Below, in pieces: positions 12,149 through 20,950 of a DNA stretch of 64,000 nt. The stretch's first letter is position 1, and every line of letters starts with the position of its first letter. The notes under the pieces were generated by a model that made no database searches, was not told the DNA's origin, and worked only from the letters and a program-made list of their open reading frames with translations. The stretch spans positions 372,001-436,000 of the forward strand of contig NZ_JACIEM010000002.1 in the NCBI RefSeq assembly GCF_014196845.1, in the 5' to 3' direction. The DNA is from Aurantimonas endophytica (lineage in GTDB: Bacteria > Pseudomonadota > Alphaproteobacteria > Rhizobiales > Rhizobiaceae). The position numbers and the translations under genes were made by a program.

Positions 12149-13128
12149 GCCGAGGCGCGCTGGCGCGACTGTCGTCTGTTGCGGACATGCCGGCCGAATT
12201 GGCGGGCGGCGTAGTCGCCGTCGGCAATTTCGACGGGGTGCATCGCGGCCACCAGGCGGTGCTCGCCGCCGCCCGGCAGATGGCCGAAGTCGACCGGCGA
12301 CCATTGGTCTGCCTGACTTTCGAGCCGCACCCGCGCACCGTCTTCAACCCCGATCGGCCGGTCGCCCGGTTGACGCCTGCCCCGATGAAAGCCCGCCTGA
12401 TCGAGGCGCTCGGCTTCGACGCGGTGGTCGAGCAGCCCTTCGACCGCGCCTTCGCGGCACTCGATCCCGACCGTTTCGTGAAAGACGTGCTGGTCGAGAG
12501 CCTGCAGGCGACTCACGTCGTCGCTGGCTTCGACTTCCATTACGGCGCCAAACGCGGCGGCACACCGGCAACGCTCGCGGCCGCCGGGCGCCACAGCGGC
12601 TTCGGCACGACCCTCGTGCCGGCGCTGCTCGATGCCGGCGGCGAAACGGTCTCATCGAGCCGCATCCGCGCGCTGCTGGAGCGCGGCCAGGTGGACGAGG
12701 CGGCGTCCCTGTTCGGCTATCGCTGGACGATCCGCGGCACCATCGGCAAAGGCGCGCAGATCGGCCGCACGCTCGGCTACCCGACGGCCAACATGGTTCT
12801 CGAGCCGGAGACGCTGCTGGCGCATGGCATCTACGCGGTGCGCCTTCGCCGTGCCGATGGCAGGCTGCATGACGGGGTCGCGAGCTTCGGCCGCCGCCCC
12901 ACCTTCGACGACGGCGCGGCGCTGTTCGAGACCTTCCTGTTCGACTTCTCCGATGATCTCTATGGCGAGACCGTCGACGTCTCGATCGTTGCCCGTCTGC
13001 GGGGGGAGGAGCGCTTCGACAGCGCCGAAGCCCTGGTCGCGCAGATGGACCGGGACAGTCTCGCGGCGAAGACGCTGCTCGCCGCGGTCCGTCCGCTCAG
13101 CGATCTTGACCGGGCCATCGCCTTTTGA
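12145..13128 (+). CDS. ribF: Bifunctional riboflavin kinase / FAD synthetase
   Basis: Converts riboflavin to FMN and then FAD. The 327-residue protein has an N-terminal nucleotidyltransferase domain with GNFDGVHRGHQ (residues about 28-38) and SSRIRALL (about 170), and a C-terminal riboflavin kinase domain with GRTLGYPTANM (about residues 208-218). Both activities are therefore expected. It starts at GTG 12145, overlapping the preceding HAD gene by 4 bases. Its 3' end overlaps the convergent small membrane protein gene by 32 bases. Confidence 0.96.
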   Translation: MSRGALARLSSVADMPAELAGGVVAVGNFDGVHRGHQAVLAAARQMAEVDRRPLVCLTFEPHPRTVFNPDRPVARLTPAPMKARLIEALGFDAVVEQPFDRAFAALDPDRFVKDVLVESLQATHVVAGFDFHYGAKRGGTPATLAAAGRHSGFGTTLVPALLDAGGETVSSSRIRALLERGQVDEAASLFGYRWTIRGTIGKGAQIGRTLGYPTANMVLEPETLLAHGIYAVRLRRADGRLHDGVASFGRRPTFDDGAALFETFLFDFSDDLYGETVDVSIVARLRGEERFDSAEALVAQMDRDSLAAKTLLAAVRPLSDLDRAIAF

Positions 13129-13378
13129 TGCGTTCGTCCCGCTTGTCGTCGTCCGGCGTCGCGTGCCCCAGCATGAGGGCGAACCCGACCTGAACGCCCG
13201 CGAATGTCAGGCCGAGCAAGTAAACCAGCAGCGCGAAGGCGAGCAGTCCGATATCGGACGCGCGCAGCACGGTGCCGAAGCGGCCGATATCGGCCAGCGC
13301 CAGTATGGAGACGAAGACGGCAGCCGCGGCAAAACCGATCAGGGCATTGCGCAACAGGAAGCGGAGCAGTTCCGGCAT
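13097..13378 (-). CDS. Small two-helix membrane protein, conserved in rhizobia-like bacteria
   Basis: 93 residues with two hydrophobic segments (about residues 10-28 and 43-68) and a charged C-terminus ending in several Lys/Arg/Asp. I recognise the general pattern (RNALIGFAAAAVF then LTFAGVQVGFALML) from conserved uncharacterised alphaproteobacterial proteins, but no function. The start at 13378 (MPELLRFLLRN) is preferred because it opens on the conserved part; an ATG at 13405 is an alternative, and neither has a clear ribosome site. It is convergent with ribF and overlaps its last 32 bases. Confidence 0.65.
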   Translation of the reverse strand: MPELLRFLLRNALIGFAAAAVFVSILALADIGRFGTVLRASDIGLLAFALLVYLLGLTFAGVQVGFALMLGHATPDDDKRDERIKRRWPGQDR

Positions 13379-13697
13379 GGCGGCCACCGCGTTGGGCGCA
13401 CGCATCGGCGCCCGCCTGCCATCCCAACTAGGCTCCGCAGGCAGCGCGGCAATCGCGTCTCCGCGGGTGGTCGCCCGGCAGCGATCCGGCATTCTTTCCT
13501 TCGCCGCGCGGAGTTGCTAAAGCCAGCCCCATGTTGGGTCCGTGCATATCGCCCGTCGCGAGACGAATTAGCCGCCCGGCCTTCTGATCGGCTCGCCCGA
13601 GTCGGGGAAGGACCGGGACGCTTCGCCTGTCCGCGCCTGACACTCCATTTCTCGCGCCGCCTCTTTCGCGCGGCGAACGACACGGTTGAACCGCATC
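13379..13697. other. Intergenic region upstream of ileS
   Basis: 319 bases between two divergent genes (small membrane protein leftward, ileS rightward). I see no gene, no convincing promoter pair, no T-box-like leader and no repeat copy here. It must hold at least the ileS promoter. Coding potential on the minus strand from 13379 to about 13492 is only an upstream extension of the small membrane protein frame. Confidence 0.5.
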
Positions 13698-16600
13698 ATG
13701 TCCGACATCGATACCAAGCCCGGCTCGCAGCCAGCCCCCGCCGACGCCGTCGACTATTCCAAGACGCTTTTCCTGCCCGAGACGGAATTCCCGATGCGGG
13801 CTGGCCTGCCGCAGGCCGAGCCCGCCTGGATCGCGCAATGGGACGCGATGGACCTCTACGGCACGCTGCGAAAGGCCTCCGCCGGCCGGCCGAAATACGT
13901 GCTGCACGACGGCCCGCCTTACGCCAACGGCAACCTCCACATCGGCCACGCGCTCAACAAGATCCTCAAGGACGTCATCACCCGATCGTTCCAGATGCGC
14001 GGCTACGACGCCAATTACGTGCCCGGTTGGGACTGCCACGGCCTGCCGATCGAGTGGAAGATCGAGGAGGCCTACCGCGCCAAGGGCAAGAACAAGGACG
14101 AGGTCCCGGTCAACGAATTCCGCCAGGAATGCCGCGAGTTCGCCGCCCACTGGGTCGGCGTGCAGTCCGCCGAATTCCGCCGCCTCGGCGTCGAGGGCGA
14201 CTTCAAGAACCCGTACCTGACCATGGCCTTCGGGGCGGAGTCGGTGATCGCCGGCGAACTGCTGAAGTTCGCCATGTCCGGCCAGCTCTATCGCGGCTCC
14301 AAGCCGGTCATGTGGTCGGTGGTCGAGAAGACGGCGCTCGCCGAGGCCGAGGTCGAATACGCCGACCACGAGAGCGACACGATCTGGGCGAAGTTCCCGA
14401 TTGTTCCTCAGAATATCGTCGTAGACCGCGTCACCGGGGAGACCTCTCCTGGCGACGCGGAAGCGAGGACCCGACAGGATCTCTGGAATGCCTCGGTCGT
14501 CATCTGGACGACGACGCCCTGGACGATCCCCGGCAACCGCGCGATCGCCTTCTCGCCGCGTGTCGCCTACGGCCTCTACGAGGTGACGGCGCCTGACGAT
14601 GCCGAGAACCCGCGTTGGGCGGCATTCGGCGAAAAGCTTGTGCTCGCCGATGCATTGGCCGCCGACGTCTTCGCCAAGGCGCGCGTCCCGGAAGGGGGCT
14701 ATCGGCGCGTTGCCGATGTCTCGGCAGTCGATCTCGCTGGCCTCGTCGTTGACCATCCACTCAAGGGCCTCGGCTACACCTTCCCCGTACCGCTGCTCGA
14801 GGGCGATCACGTCACCGAGGAGGCGGGCACCGGCTTCGTCCACACCGCGCCCGGCCATGGCCGCGAGGATTTCGACGCCTGGATGGGGGCGCGCCGCGAC
14901 CTGGAAGCGCGCGGCATCGACACGGCGATCCCCTTCACCGTCGACGACGACGGCTTCTACACGAAGGACGCGCCCGGCTTCGGCCCGGACGCGCCGGAAG
15001 GGCCGGCCCGCGTCATCGACGACAAGGGCAAGAAGGGCGACGCCAACAAGCGCATCATCGACGCGCTGATCGCTTCGGGCAACCTCCTCGCCCGCGGCCG
15101 GCTGAAGCATTCCTATCCGCACAGCTGGCGATCCAAGAAGCCGGTGATCTTCCGCAACACGCCGCAATGGTTCGTCCACATGGACAAGGACCTCGGCGGC
15201 TATGGAATGGGCGGCACCGCAGGATCGGGCGCTGCCCCTCTCCCGAACCGGGAGAGGGTGGATGCGAGCGGCATCGAGCAGCCGGGTGAGGGCGTGAAGG
15301 GCGCGGGCTCCAACGAGGATACGCTGCGCGGCCGCGCCCTCCAGGCCATCGAGGAGACCCGTTTCGTGCCGGCCTCGGGCCAGAACCGGCTGCGCGGCAT
15401 GATCGCCGACCGGCCCGACTGGGTGCTTTCGCGCCAGCGCGCCTGGGGCGTGCCGATCTGCGTCTTCGCTAATACCGACGGCGAGATCCTCAAGGACGAG
15501 GCGGTCAACGCCCGCATCCTCGAGGCCTTCAACGAGGAGGGCGCCGATGCCTGGTTCGCCGAGGGCGCCAAGGAGCGCTTCCTCGGCAACGAGCACGACG
15601 GGGCCAAGTGGACGATGGTCCGCGACATTCTCGACGTCTGGTTCGACTCGGGCTCGACCCACGCCTTCTGCCTGGAGAAGCGGCCGGACCTGAAATGGCC
15701 CGCCGACCTCTATCTGGAAGGCTCCGACCAGCACCGCGGCTGGTTCCACTCCTCGCTGCTGGAAAGCTGTGGCACCCGCGGCCGGGCGCCCTACGACGCC
15801 GTCCTCACCCATGGCTTCGTCATGGACGAGGAGGGGCGCAAGATGTCGAAGTCGCTGGGCAACGTCGTGACGCCCCAGGACGTCATCAAGCAGTCCGGCG
15901 CCGACATCCTGCGGCTCTGGGTGGTCTCGTCGGACTATTCGGAGGACCTGCGCCTCGGCAAGGCGATCCTGCAGACCAATATCGACTCCTATCGCAAGCT
16001 GCGGAACACGCTGCGCTGGATGCTCGGCACGCTTGCCCACGACCGCGGCGACGAGGTGGCGCTCGCAGACATGCCGGAACTCGAGCGGCTGATGCTGCAC
16101 CGACTGGCCGAACTCGACGAGATCGTCCGCAAGGGCTACGATTCCTTCGACTTCAAGCGCATCAGCCGAACGCTGCTCGACTTCATCGTGGTCGAGCTCT
16201 CGGCCTTCTATTTCGACATCCGCAAGGACTCGCTCTATTGCGATCCGCCGTCGGCGGTGCGCCGCAAGGCCTCGCTACAGGTCGTGCGGATCATCTTCGA
16301 CCGGCTGGTCACCTGGCTCGCGCCGATGCTGCCCTTCACCATGGAGGAGGCCTGGCTGTCGCGCTATCCGCAGGCGCAGTCGGTGCATCTGGAGCAGTTC
16401 CGGCCCGCCGATCCCGCCTGGCGCGACGACGCGCTGGCGGCACGCTGGCAGAAGCTGCGCCGCATCCGGCGCGTCGTCATGGGAGCGCTGGAAGAGAAGC
16501 GGCGCGACAAGATCATCGGCTCCTCGCTGGAGGCGGCCCCGGTGGTGCATGTCGCGGACGCGGAACTGCGCGCGCTGGCGACTTCGGTCGACTTCGCCGA

Positions 16601-16838
16601 GATCGCCATCACCAGCGGCCTGACCATCTCGGCCGAGCCCGCGCCGGCGGATGCCTTCACGCTCGCCGATACGCCGGGCATCGCGGTCGTCTTCCACAAG
16701 GCCGAGGGACGCAAATGCGCAAGGTCATGGAAGATCACCGACGATGTCGGCTCCGATCCGGAGTACCCGGACGTCACGGCCCGCGACGCCGAGGCGCTGC
16801 GCGAGCTCAAGGCGCTCGGATTGCTGTCGGCGGCGTGA
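13698..16838 (+). CDS. ileS: Isoleucyl-tRNA synthetase with in-frame repeat insertion
   Basis: Charges tRNA-Ile, with an editing domain that removes Val. 1046 residues, longer than the roughly 940-1000 usual for bacterial enzymes. HIGH is at residues 81-84 and KMSKS at 715-719; the editing domain ([10 protein letters not shown], then [11 protein letters not shown]) lies between. Two segments explain the extra length: about residues 505-540 are encoded by a palindromic repeat element, and about residues 234-262 hold a second unusual insertion. The C-terminal zinc site is degenerate: KCARSW keeps one Cys and the later pair is absent. ATG 13698 is the first family-like start; an in-frame TTG lies four codons upstream. 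The frame is intact, so the enzyme is presumed functional. A hairpin follows the stop. Confidence 0.96.
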   Translation: MSDIDTKPGSQPAPADAVDYSKTLFLPETEFPMRAGLPQAEPAWIAQWDAMDLYGTLRKASAGRPKYVLHDGPPYANGNLHIGHALNKILKDVITRSFQMRGYDANYVPGWDCHGLPIEWKIEEAYRAKGKNKDEVPVNEFRQECREFAAHWVGVQSAEFRRLGVEGDFKNPYLTMAFGAESVIAGELLKFAMSGQLYRGSKPVMWSVVEKTALAEAEVEYADHESDTIWAKFPIVPQNIVVDRVTGETSPGDAEARTRQDLWNASVVIWTTTPWTIPGNRAIAFSPRVAYGLYEVTAPDDAENPRWAAFGEKLVLADALAADVFAKARVPEGGYRRVADVSAVDLAGLVVDHPLKGLGYTFPVPLLEGDHVTEEAGTGFVHTAPGHGREDFDAWMGARRDLEARGIDTAIPFTVDDDGFYTKDAPGFGPDAPEGPARVIDDKGKKGDANKRIIDALIASGNLLARGRLKHSYPHSWRSKKPVIFRNTPQWFVHMDKDLGGYGMGGTAGSGAAPLPNRERVDASGIEQPGEGVKGAGSNEDTLRGRALQAIEETRFVPASGQNRLRGMIADRPDWVLSRQRAWGVPICVFANTDGEILKDEAVNARILEAFNEEGADAWFAEGAKERFLGNEHDGAKWTMVRDILDVWFDSGSTHAFCLEKRPDLKWPADLYLEGSDQHRGWFHSSLLESCGTRGRAPYDAVLTHGFVMDEEGRKMSKSLGNVVTPQDVIKQSGADILRLWVVSSDYSEDLRLGKAILQTNIDSYRKLRNTLRWMLGTLAHDRGDEVALADMPELERLMLHRLAELDEIVRKGYDSFDFKRISRTLLDFIVVELSAFYFDIRKDSLYCDPPSAVRRKASLQVVRIIFDRLVTWLAPMLPFTMEEAWLSRYPQAQSVHLEQFRPADPAWRDDALAARWQKLRRIRRVVMGALEEKRRDKIIGSSLEAAPVVHVADAELRALATSVDFAEIAITSGLTISAEPAPADAFTLADTPGIAVVFHKAEGRKCARSWKITDDVGSDPEYPDVTARDAEALRELKALGLLSAA
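14428..14458. repeat. Imperfect palindrome inside ileS
   Basis: A 31-base imperfect dyad: GCGTC...GACGC outer arms, then CC-GG and GG-CC pairs with two G-T wobbles and two mismatches. It lies in a stretch of ileS (about 14400-14485) whose codon use (ATT, GTT, CCT, GTA, TCT) is less GC-rich than the rest of the gene and which seems to add about 28 residues to the editing-domain border. It may be a decayed mobile palindromic element. Confidence 0.4.
15220..15310 (+). repeat. REP-like palindromic repeat inserted in frame within ileS
   Basis: The core is a perfect inverted repeat, CCCTCTCCCG at 15236-15245 and CGGGAGAGGG at 15249-15258 with an AAC loop. It is followed by GTGGATGCGAGCGG... and GCAGCCGGGTGAGGG (about 15278-15293), the usual composition of intergenic repeats widespread in alphaproteobacterial genomes. 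Here it is translated as a Gly/Pro/Glu-rich segment between the conserved MDKDL and [19 protein letters not shown] blocks of IleRS. Boundaries are approximate. Confidence 0.75.
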
Positions 16839-16866
16839 ATTCATCGAGGCGGGCAGGGTGGGTGAC

Positions 16867-16892
16867 GCCGGCCTTGCTTGCCAAGGTCCGGC
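16867..16892 (+). terminator. Hairpin downstream of ileS
   Basis: GCCGGCCTTG (16867-16876) pairs with CAAGG and CCGGC (16882-16892) across a single bulged T, with a five-base loop. It starts 28 bases after the ileS stop. No T-run follows, so it is a terminator-like or 3'-protecting structure rather than a proven intrinsic terminator. Confidence 0.45.
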
Positions 16893-17012
16893 GCGCGTCC
16901 TAAGACACGGCTCGGAATTTCGCCAGATTTGCCTGTCATGGGCGGGTTTCGATCGTCTGGGTCGAGGGGAATGGGCCCGAGCGAACACTGACCGGCTAGG
17001 GGGCCGCAAGCG

Positions 17013-17693
17013 ATGATTTCAGCCACCATGCGAAGGGCAGTCTGCGCCGCGACGCTGCTCGCGGCCGCCCCGGCGCTGACCGGTTGTCTCGGCCCCACCT
17101 ACGGGACCGGGAAGTCGCAGGGCGAGACCTTGTTCGACGACCTCAACAACGTCGTGTCGCTGGGCGGCAGCAAGACCGGCGAGATCGCCTACAGCCCGCG
17201 CCCGGAACTGGTGCGTCCGGAGAATACCTCCGTCCTGCCGGCGCCGCAGCCCACTCGCAACACGACGAGCGACCCCAACTGGCCGGAATCGCCCGAGCAG
17301 CGTGCCGCCCGCCGACAGGCGGCCGCATATCAGGGCGACGGCCCCGTGCCCGCCGACATTGCCTCCGCCCGCAAGGAAGGCGTGACTCAGGCCTATCTCG
17401 ATCGCACGAGGGGCAGCGGCTACGACTTCACCCGTGACGACGATCCGCAGCTCCTGTCGCCGGACGAGTTGAGGGGGCGCGGCGAACTGGTGCGCGAGCG
17501 GCTCAAGGCATCGCAGCAGGGCAGCCCAACCCAGCGGCGCTATCTGAGCGAGCCGCCGCTCGACTATCGCAAGCCCGCCGCCTCCGCACCGGTGGGCGAG
17601 CCCGGCCTTGACGAGAGCGTCAAGGAGCGCCGTATCCGCGGCGCCAGCAACGACGGCCTCGGCTCGAAGATCCGGAACCTGTTGCCGTTCTGA
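17013..17693 (+). CDS. Predicted lipoprotein of unknown function
   Basis: 226 residues with a lipoprotein signal: basic start, hydrophobic core and lipobox LTGC with the modified Cys at residue 25. The mature part is hydrophilic, rich in Pro, Arg, Glu and Asp, and without obvious domains (NWPESPEQRAARRQAAA is a recognisable conserved-looking block). It is probably anchored to the inner leaflet of the outer membrane or to the inner membrane. An ATG at 17028 (MRRAVCAA) is an alternative start that would give a more typical signal length. It follows ileS on the same strand and is convergent with tadA, 15 bases away. Confidence 0.75.
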   Translation: MISATMRRAVCAATLLAAAPALTGCLGPTYGTGKSQGETLFDDLNNVVSLGGSKTGEIAYSPRPELVRPENTSVLPAPQPTRNTTSDPNWPESPEQRAARRQAAAYQGDGPVPADIASARKEGVTQAYLDRTRGSGYDFTRDDDPQLLSPDELRGRGELVRERLKASQQGSPTQRRYLSEPPLDYRKPAASAPVGEPGLDESVKERRIRGASNDGLGSKIRNLLPF

Positions 17694-17708
17694 TCCGCAC
17701 GCCCGCCG

Positions 17709-18155
17709 TCAGCGCCGCTGCCGGAAGAAATCCCTGAGCAGCGTCGCGCTCGCCGTCTCGGCGATGCCGGAATAGACGTCCGGTGCGTGGTGGCAGGTGG
17801 GCTGCGCGAAGAAGCGCGGGCCCGATTCCACCGCGCCGCCCTTGGCATCCACCGCCCCGAAATACAGGCGGCGGATCCGCGCGAAGGAGATCGCCGCGGC
17901 GCACATGGCGCAGGGCTCGAGCGTGACATAGAGATCGCAGCCGGTCAGCCGTTCCGAGCCGAGCGCGGCGCAGGCCGCCCGGATCGCCAGCATCTCGGCA
18001 TGCGCGGTCGGATCGTTGCGAGCGCGGGTCTCGTTGCCTGCTTCGGCCAGCACCACACCGTTCCTGACGATGATCGCGCCGACGGGTGTCTCGTCCCGTT
18101 GGGCGGCCAGGCGCGCTGCCGCGACGGCCCGGTCCATGAAATTCGCGCCTGCCAC
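17709..18155 (-). CDS. tadA: tRNA-specific adenosine deaminase
   Basis: Deaminates adenosine 34 to inosine in tRNA-Arg(ACG), allowing wobble decoding. 148 residues of the cytidine/deoxycytidylate deaminase fold with the zinc motifs TAHAEML (His ligand and catalytic Glu) and PCAMC (two Cys ligands). I prefer the GTG at 18155 because an AGAGGAA ribosome site precedes it and it gives the family-like FMDRAV segment at residues 6-11; the ATG at 18137 would begin inside that block. Divergent from rluB, with 194 bases between, which matches the frequent tadA/rluB pairing in alphaproteobacteria. Confidence 0.92.
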   Translation of the reverse strand: MAGANFMDRAVAAARLAAQRDETPVGAIIVRNGVVLAEAGNETRARNDPTAHAEMLAIRAACAALGSERLTGCDLYVTLEPCAMCAAAISFARIRRLYFGAVDAKGGAVESGPRFFAQPTCHHAPDVYSGIAETASATLLRDFFRQRR

Positions 18156-18349
18156 GCTGCGGTTCCTCTCGCTCGTTTGCCGGCGACCTGTTAGAGCACA
18201 GCCAAACGCTGGATCGGCGCGTCTGCCGTCGATGGTCCGGACAGCTTCGGCTGTCGCCGTGATTCTCACTGGAGCGGCCAGCCGATCCGATACAACTTTG
18301 ACCCCGCAGGGATCTGCCGGCCGTGAGGCCGCCAGCAAGGGCGAATACC

Positions 18350-20266
18350 ATGAGCGATACGACGAACGGCGACGACAGGAAAGGCCGCGGCGCCGGCGGC
18401 AAGGGCGGCCGTGGCGGGAAGCAAGGCGACGGCCCGCGCCGCCCCGCCGGTGCCAGGCCGGCGGGTGGCAAAGGCCCGGATCGCGGTGAGCGACCCGCGC
18501 GTGGAGCGTCCAAAGGCGGCCCGGCACGGCCGCCGCGTGACGGTGACCGGCCGCGCGACAATGATCGGCCGCGCGCCGAGCGCCCCGCGCGCGCCGATGG
18601 CGATCGGCCGAAATCCTTCCGTTCCCGCTCCGACGGCGACGCTCCCGCCCGGGGCCGCGACGAAGCACAGGGTGGCAAGCCGCCGTTCAAGCCGCGCAGC
18701 CGCGGCATGCTCTCGCATGGCGGCAGTGCCGGCGAAGGTCGCGCCGAGCGGCCGCGCAGCTACGGCCGCCTGCAGCACGACGGACCGAAGGACGAGCGCA
18801 AGCCGCGTCCGATGGGCGACGAGCGCAGGCCGCGCACCGCCGGCGGCGCGGGTCGTGACGGCGGATCGAAGCGGCCGCCGCACGCTGCACAAGAAGTCGA
18901 TGCCACCGGATCGATGCGGATTGCCCGCCGTCTCGCCCGCGCCGGCATCGCCTCGCGCCGCGACGCCGAGGGCATGATCGCCGACGGCCGCGTTCGGGTG
19001 AACGGCAAGGTGCTCGACACCCCGGCGCTGGACGTCACCGGCCAGGATATCATCGAGGTGGATGGCTCGCCCTTGCCGGCCATCGAGCGCACGCGCCTCT
19101 GGCTGTTCCACAAGCCGGCCGGGACGGTGACCACCAATCGCGATCCGGAAGGCCGGCCCACGGTCTTCGACCGGCTGCCGGGCGACATGCCGCGGGTCCT
19201 GTCGATCGGGCGGCTGGACATCAGCACCGAGGGGCTCCTGCTGCTGACCAACGATGGCGGCCTTGCCCGGGTCCTGGAGCTGCCCTCCACCGGCTGGCTG
19301 CGGCGCTACCGCGTGCGGGCGCATGGGGCGATCTCCCAGGCCAAGCTCGACGAGCTGCGCCAGGGCATCGCCATCGACGGGGTCTTCTACGGCGCCATCG
19401 AGGCGACGCTGGATCGCGAGCAGGGCGCCAATGTCTGGCTGACGCTCGGCCTGCGCGAGGGCAAGAACCGCGAGGTCAAGCGCGTGCTCGGCCATCTCGG
19501 CCTCGACGTGAACCGGCTCATCCGCCTGTCCTTCGGGCCGTTCCAGCTGGGCGACCTGAAGGAAGGTGCCGTTCAGGAGATCAAGGGAAAGATGCTGCGC
19601 GAGCAGCTGGGCGAGCGGCTGATCGAGGAGGCGGGCGCCGACTTTGAGGCGCCGGTGACCAACGTCTTCTCCAACAAGCCGGTCCAGGCCGAGGAGCCGG
19701 GCCCTGATCTCCGCCCCAAGCGCCGCGGCGACTGGGTCTCGGCCAGCGAGACGGCACCGAACAAGAAGAAGGTCCGCGAGGCAAGGCGCGACGACGCGCT
19801 CGGCCGGCTCGACACGCGCTCGCCACGCGGCGATCGCGACGACCGATCCGCCCGCAAGCCGGCCGGCGGCCGGCCGGAGCGCGGCGATCGTCCCGGACGT
19901 CCCGAGCGAAGTGGCCGCGACGAGGGCGACCGGCGGACGGGCAGCCGTTTCGACGGACCGAAGAAATCCTTCGGCGACCGCGATGCCGGCGACAACGACC
20001 GGTCGCCGGCCAAGAAGCCCTTCGGCGAGCCGAAGCGTTCGGCCAATGTCTGGATCGCGCCGGGCGCCCGGCCACTCGGGGCACGCAATGCTCAGGCGGC
20101 GCAGAACCGCGCGGCCGGGGAACGGCCGGGCAGCGACCGGCCGCGGGGCGATCGCCCGTCGCGGGGACGCCCGTCGCCCACAGATCCGAGCAAGCGCGCC
20201 GGCAAGCCCGGTGGCCGGCCGAAGCCGGGCGGTGCGACGCCGCCGCGGCGTCCCCGGAAGGACTGA
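18350..20266 (+). CDS. rluB: Pseudouridine synthase RluB-type with long low-complexity tails
   Basis: Makes pseudouridine in 23S rRNA (RsuA/RluB/E/F family). 638 residues, against about 250-300 for the compact enzymes. The folded part is central: an S4 RNA-binding domain at about residues 188-235 (RIARRLARAGIASRRDAE) and the catalytic domain with GRLDISTEG near residue 286 (catalytic Asp). Residues 1-185 and about 430-638 are disordered, dominated by Arg, Gly, Asp, Pro and Lys in short repeats such as GDRPRG and ERPGRP. These tails probably bind RNA non-specifically. The ATG at 18350 is chosen over an upstream in-frame start for lack of ribosome site there. rsmD starts 3 bases after the stop. 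Confidence 0.92.
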   Translation: MSDTTNGDDRKGRGAGGKGGRGGKQGDGPRRPAGARPAGGKGPDRGERPARGASKGGPARPPRDGDRPRDNDRPRAERPARADGDRPKSFRSRSDGDAPARGRDEAQGGKPPFKPRSRGMLSHGGSAGEGRAERPRSYGRLQHDGPKDERKPRPMGDERRPRTAGGAGRDGGSKRPPHAAQEVDATGSMRIARRLARAGIASRRDAEGMIADGRVRVNGKVLDTPALDVTGQDIIEVDGSPLPAIERTRLWLFHKPAGTVTTNRDPEGRPTVFDRLPGDMPRVLSIGRLDISTEGLLLLTNDGGLARVLELPSTGWLRRYRVRAHGAISQAKLDELRQGIAIDGVFYGAIEATLDREQGANVWLTLGLREGKNREVKRVLGHLGLDVNRLIRLSFGPFQLGDLKEGAVQEIKGKMLREQLGERLIEEAGADFEAPVTNVFSNKPVQAEEPGPDLRPKRRGDWVSASETAPNKKKVREARRDDALGRLDTRSPRGDRDDRSARKPAGGRPERGDRPGRPERSGRDEGDRRTGSRFDGPKKSFGDRDAGDNDRSPAKKPFGEPKRSANVWIAPGARPLGARNAQAAQNRAAGERPGSDRPRGDRPSRGRPSPTDPSKRAGKPGGRPKPGGATPPRRPRKD

Positions 20267-20269
20267 CGC

Positions 20270-20851
20270 ATGCGCATTGTCGGCGGCGAGTTTCGCGGTC
20301 GCCGCCTGGCAACGCCCGCCGGCGACGCGATCCGGCCGACCAGCGACCGCTATCGCGAGACGCTGTTCAACATGCTCGGCCATCGCCCGGGTTTTGTCCT
20401 GGACGGGGCACGGGTGCTCGACCTGTTCTCCGGCACCGGCGCGCTGGGAATCGAGGCGCTGTCGCGCGGCGGCCGCTTCTGCCTGTTCGTCGAAGAAAGC
20501 GCCGAGGGCCGCGGCCTGATCCGCCAGAATGTCGAGAGCTTCGGCCTGCAGGGCCGTTCGCGGATATTCCGCCGGGACGCGACAAGGCTTGGCCCGCCCG
20601 GCACGGTCGAGCCCTTCGACCTGCTCCTGGCCGACCCGCCCTATGGCAGGCGGCTCGGCGAGGCCGCACTCGCCTCGGCGCTGGCAGGCGGCTGGCTGAA
20701 GCCCGGCGCCGTCGTGGTGCTCGAGGAGGCCGCGTCGGCGCCGTTCGACGTGCCGCCCGGGCTGCGGCTCGAGGAAGCCCGGGTCATGGGCGAGACGGTG
20801 CTGCGGTTCCTCGTCGCGGACGCGGCCGAAGGCGACCTAACTAAACCGTAA
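20270..20851 (+). CDS. rsmD: 16S rRNA (guanine-966-N2)-methyltransferase
   Basis: Methylates G966 of 16S rRNA using S-adenosylmethionine. 193 residues; motifs seen are MRIVGGEFRGRRL at the N-terminus, the SAM-binding VLDLFSGTGALGIEALSRG (about residues 49-67) and the catalytic DPPYG near residue 123. Translation is likely coupled to rluB, whose stop is 3 bases upstream; the two rRNA-modification genes form an operon. Confidence 0.95.
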   Translation: MRIVGGEFRGRRLATPAGDAIRPTSDRYRETLFNMLGHRPGFVLDGARVLDLFSGTGALGIEALSRGGRFCLFVEESAEGRGLIRQNVESFGLQGRSRIFRRDATRLGPPGTVEPFDLLLADPPYGRRLGEAALASALAGGWLKPGAVVVLEEAASAPFDVPPGLRLEEARVMGETVLRFLVADAAEGDLTKP

Positions 20852-20950
20852 TTGGCCTCGAATCCTGCGATCCGCCATTATGCGGCTCCCGACCGGGCGA
20901 CCGCGTCCGGCAGATGCGGACGAGACGCAACAGCGAGGCACTCCCCACCG

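Noticed and set aside
13428..16100. An 890-codon open frame antisense to ileS
   Set aside because: It is a by-product of strong GC codon bias; its translation is His/Arg/Asp-rich without domains, and ileS on the other strand is certain.
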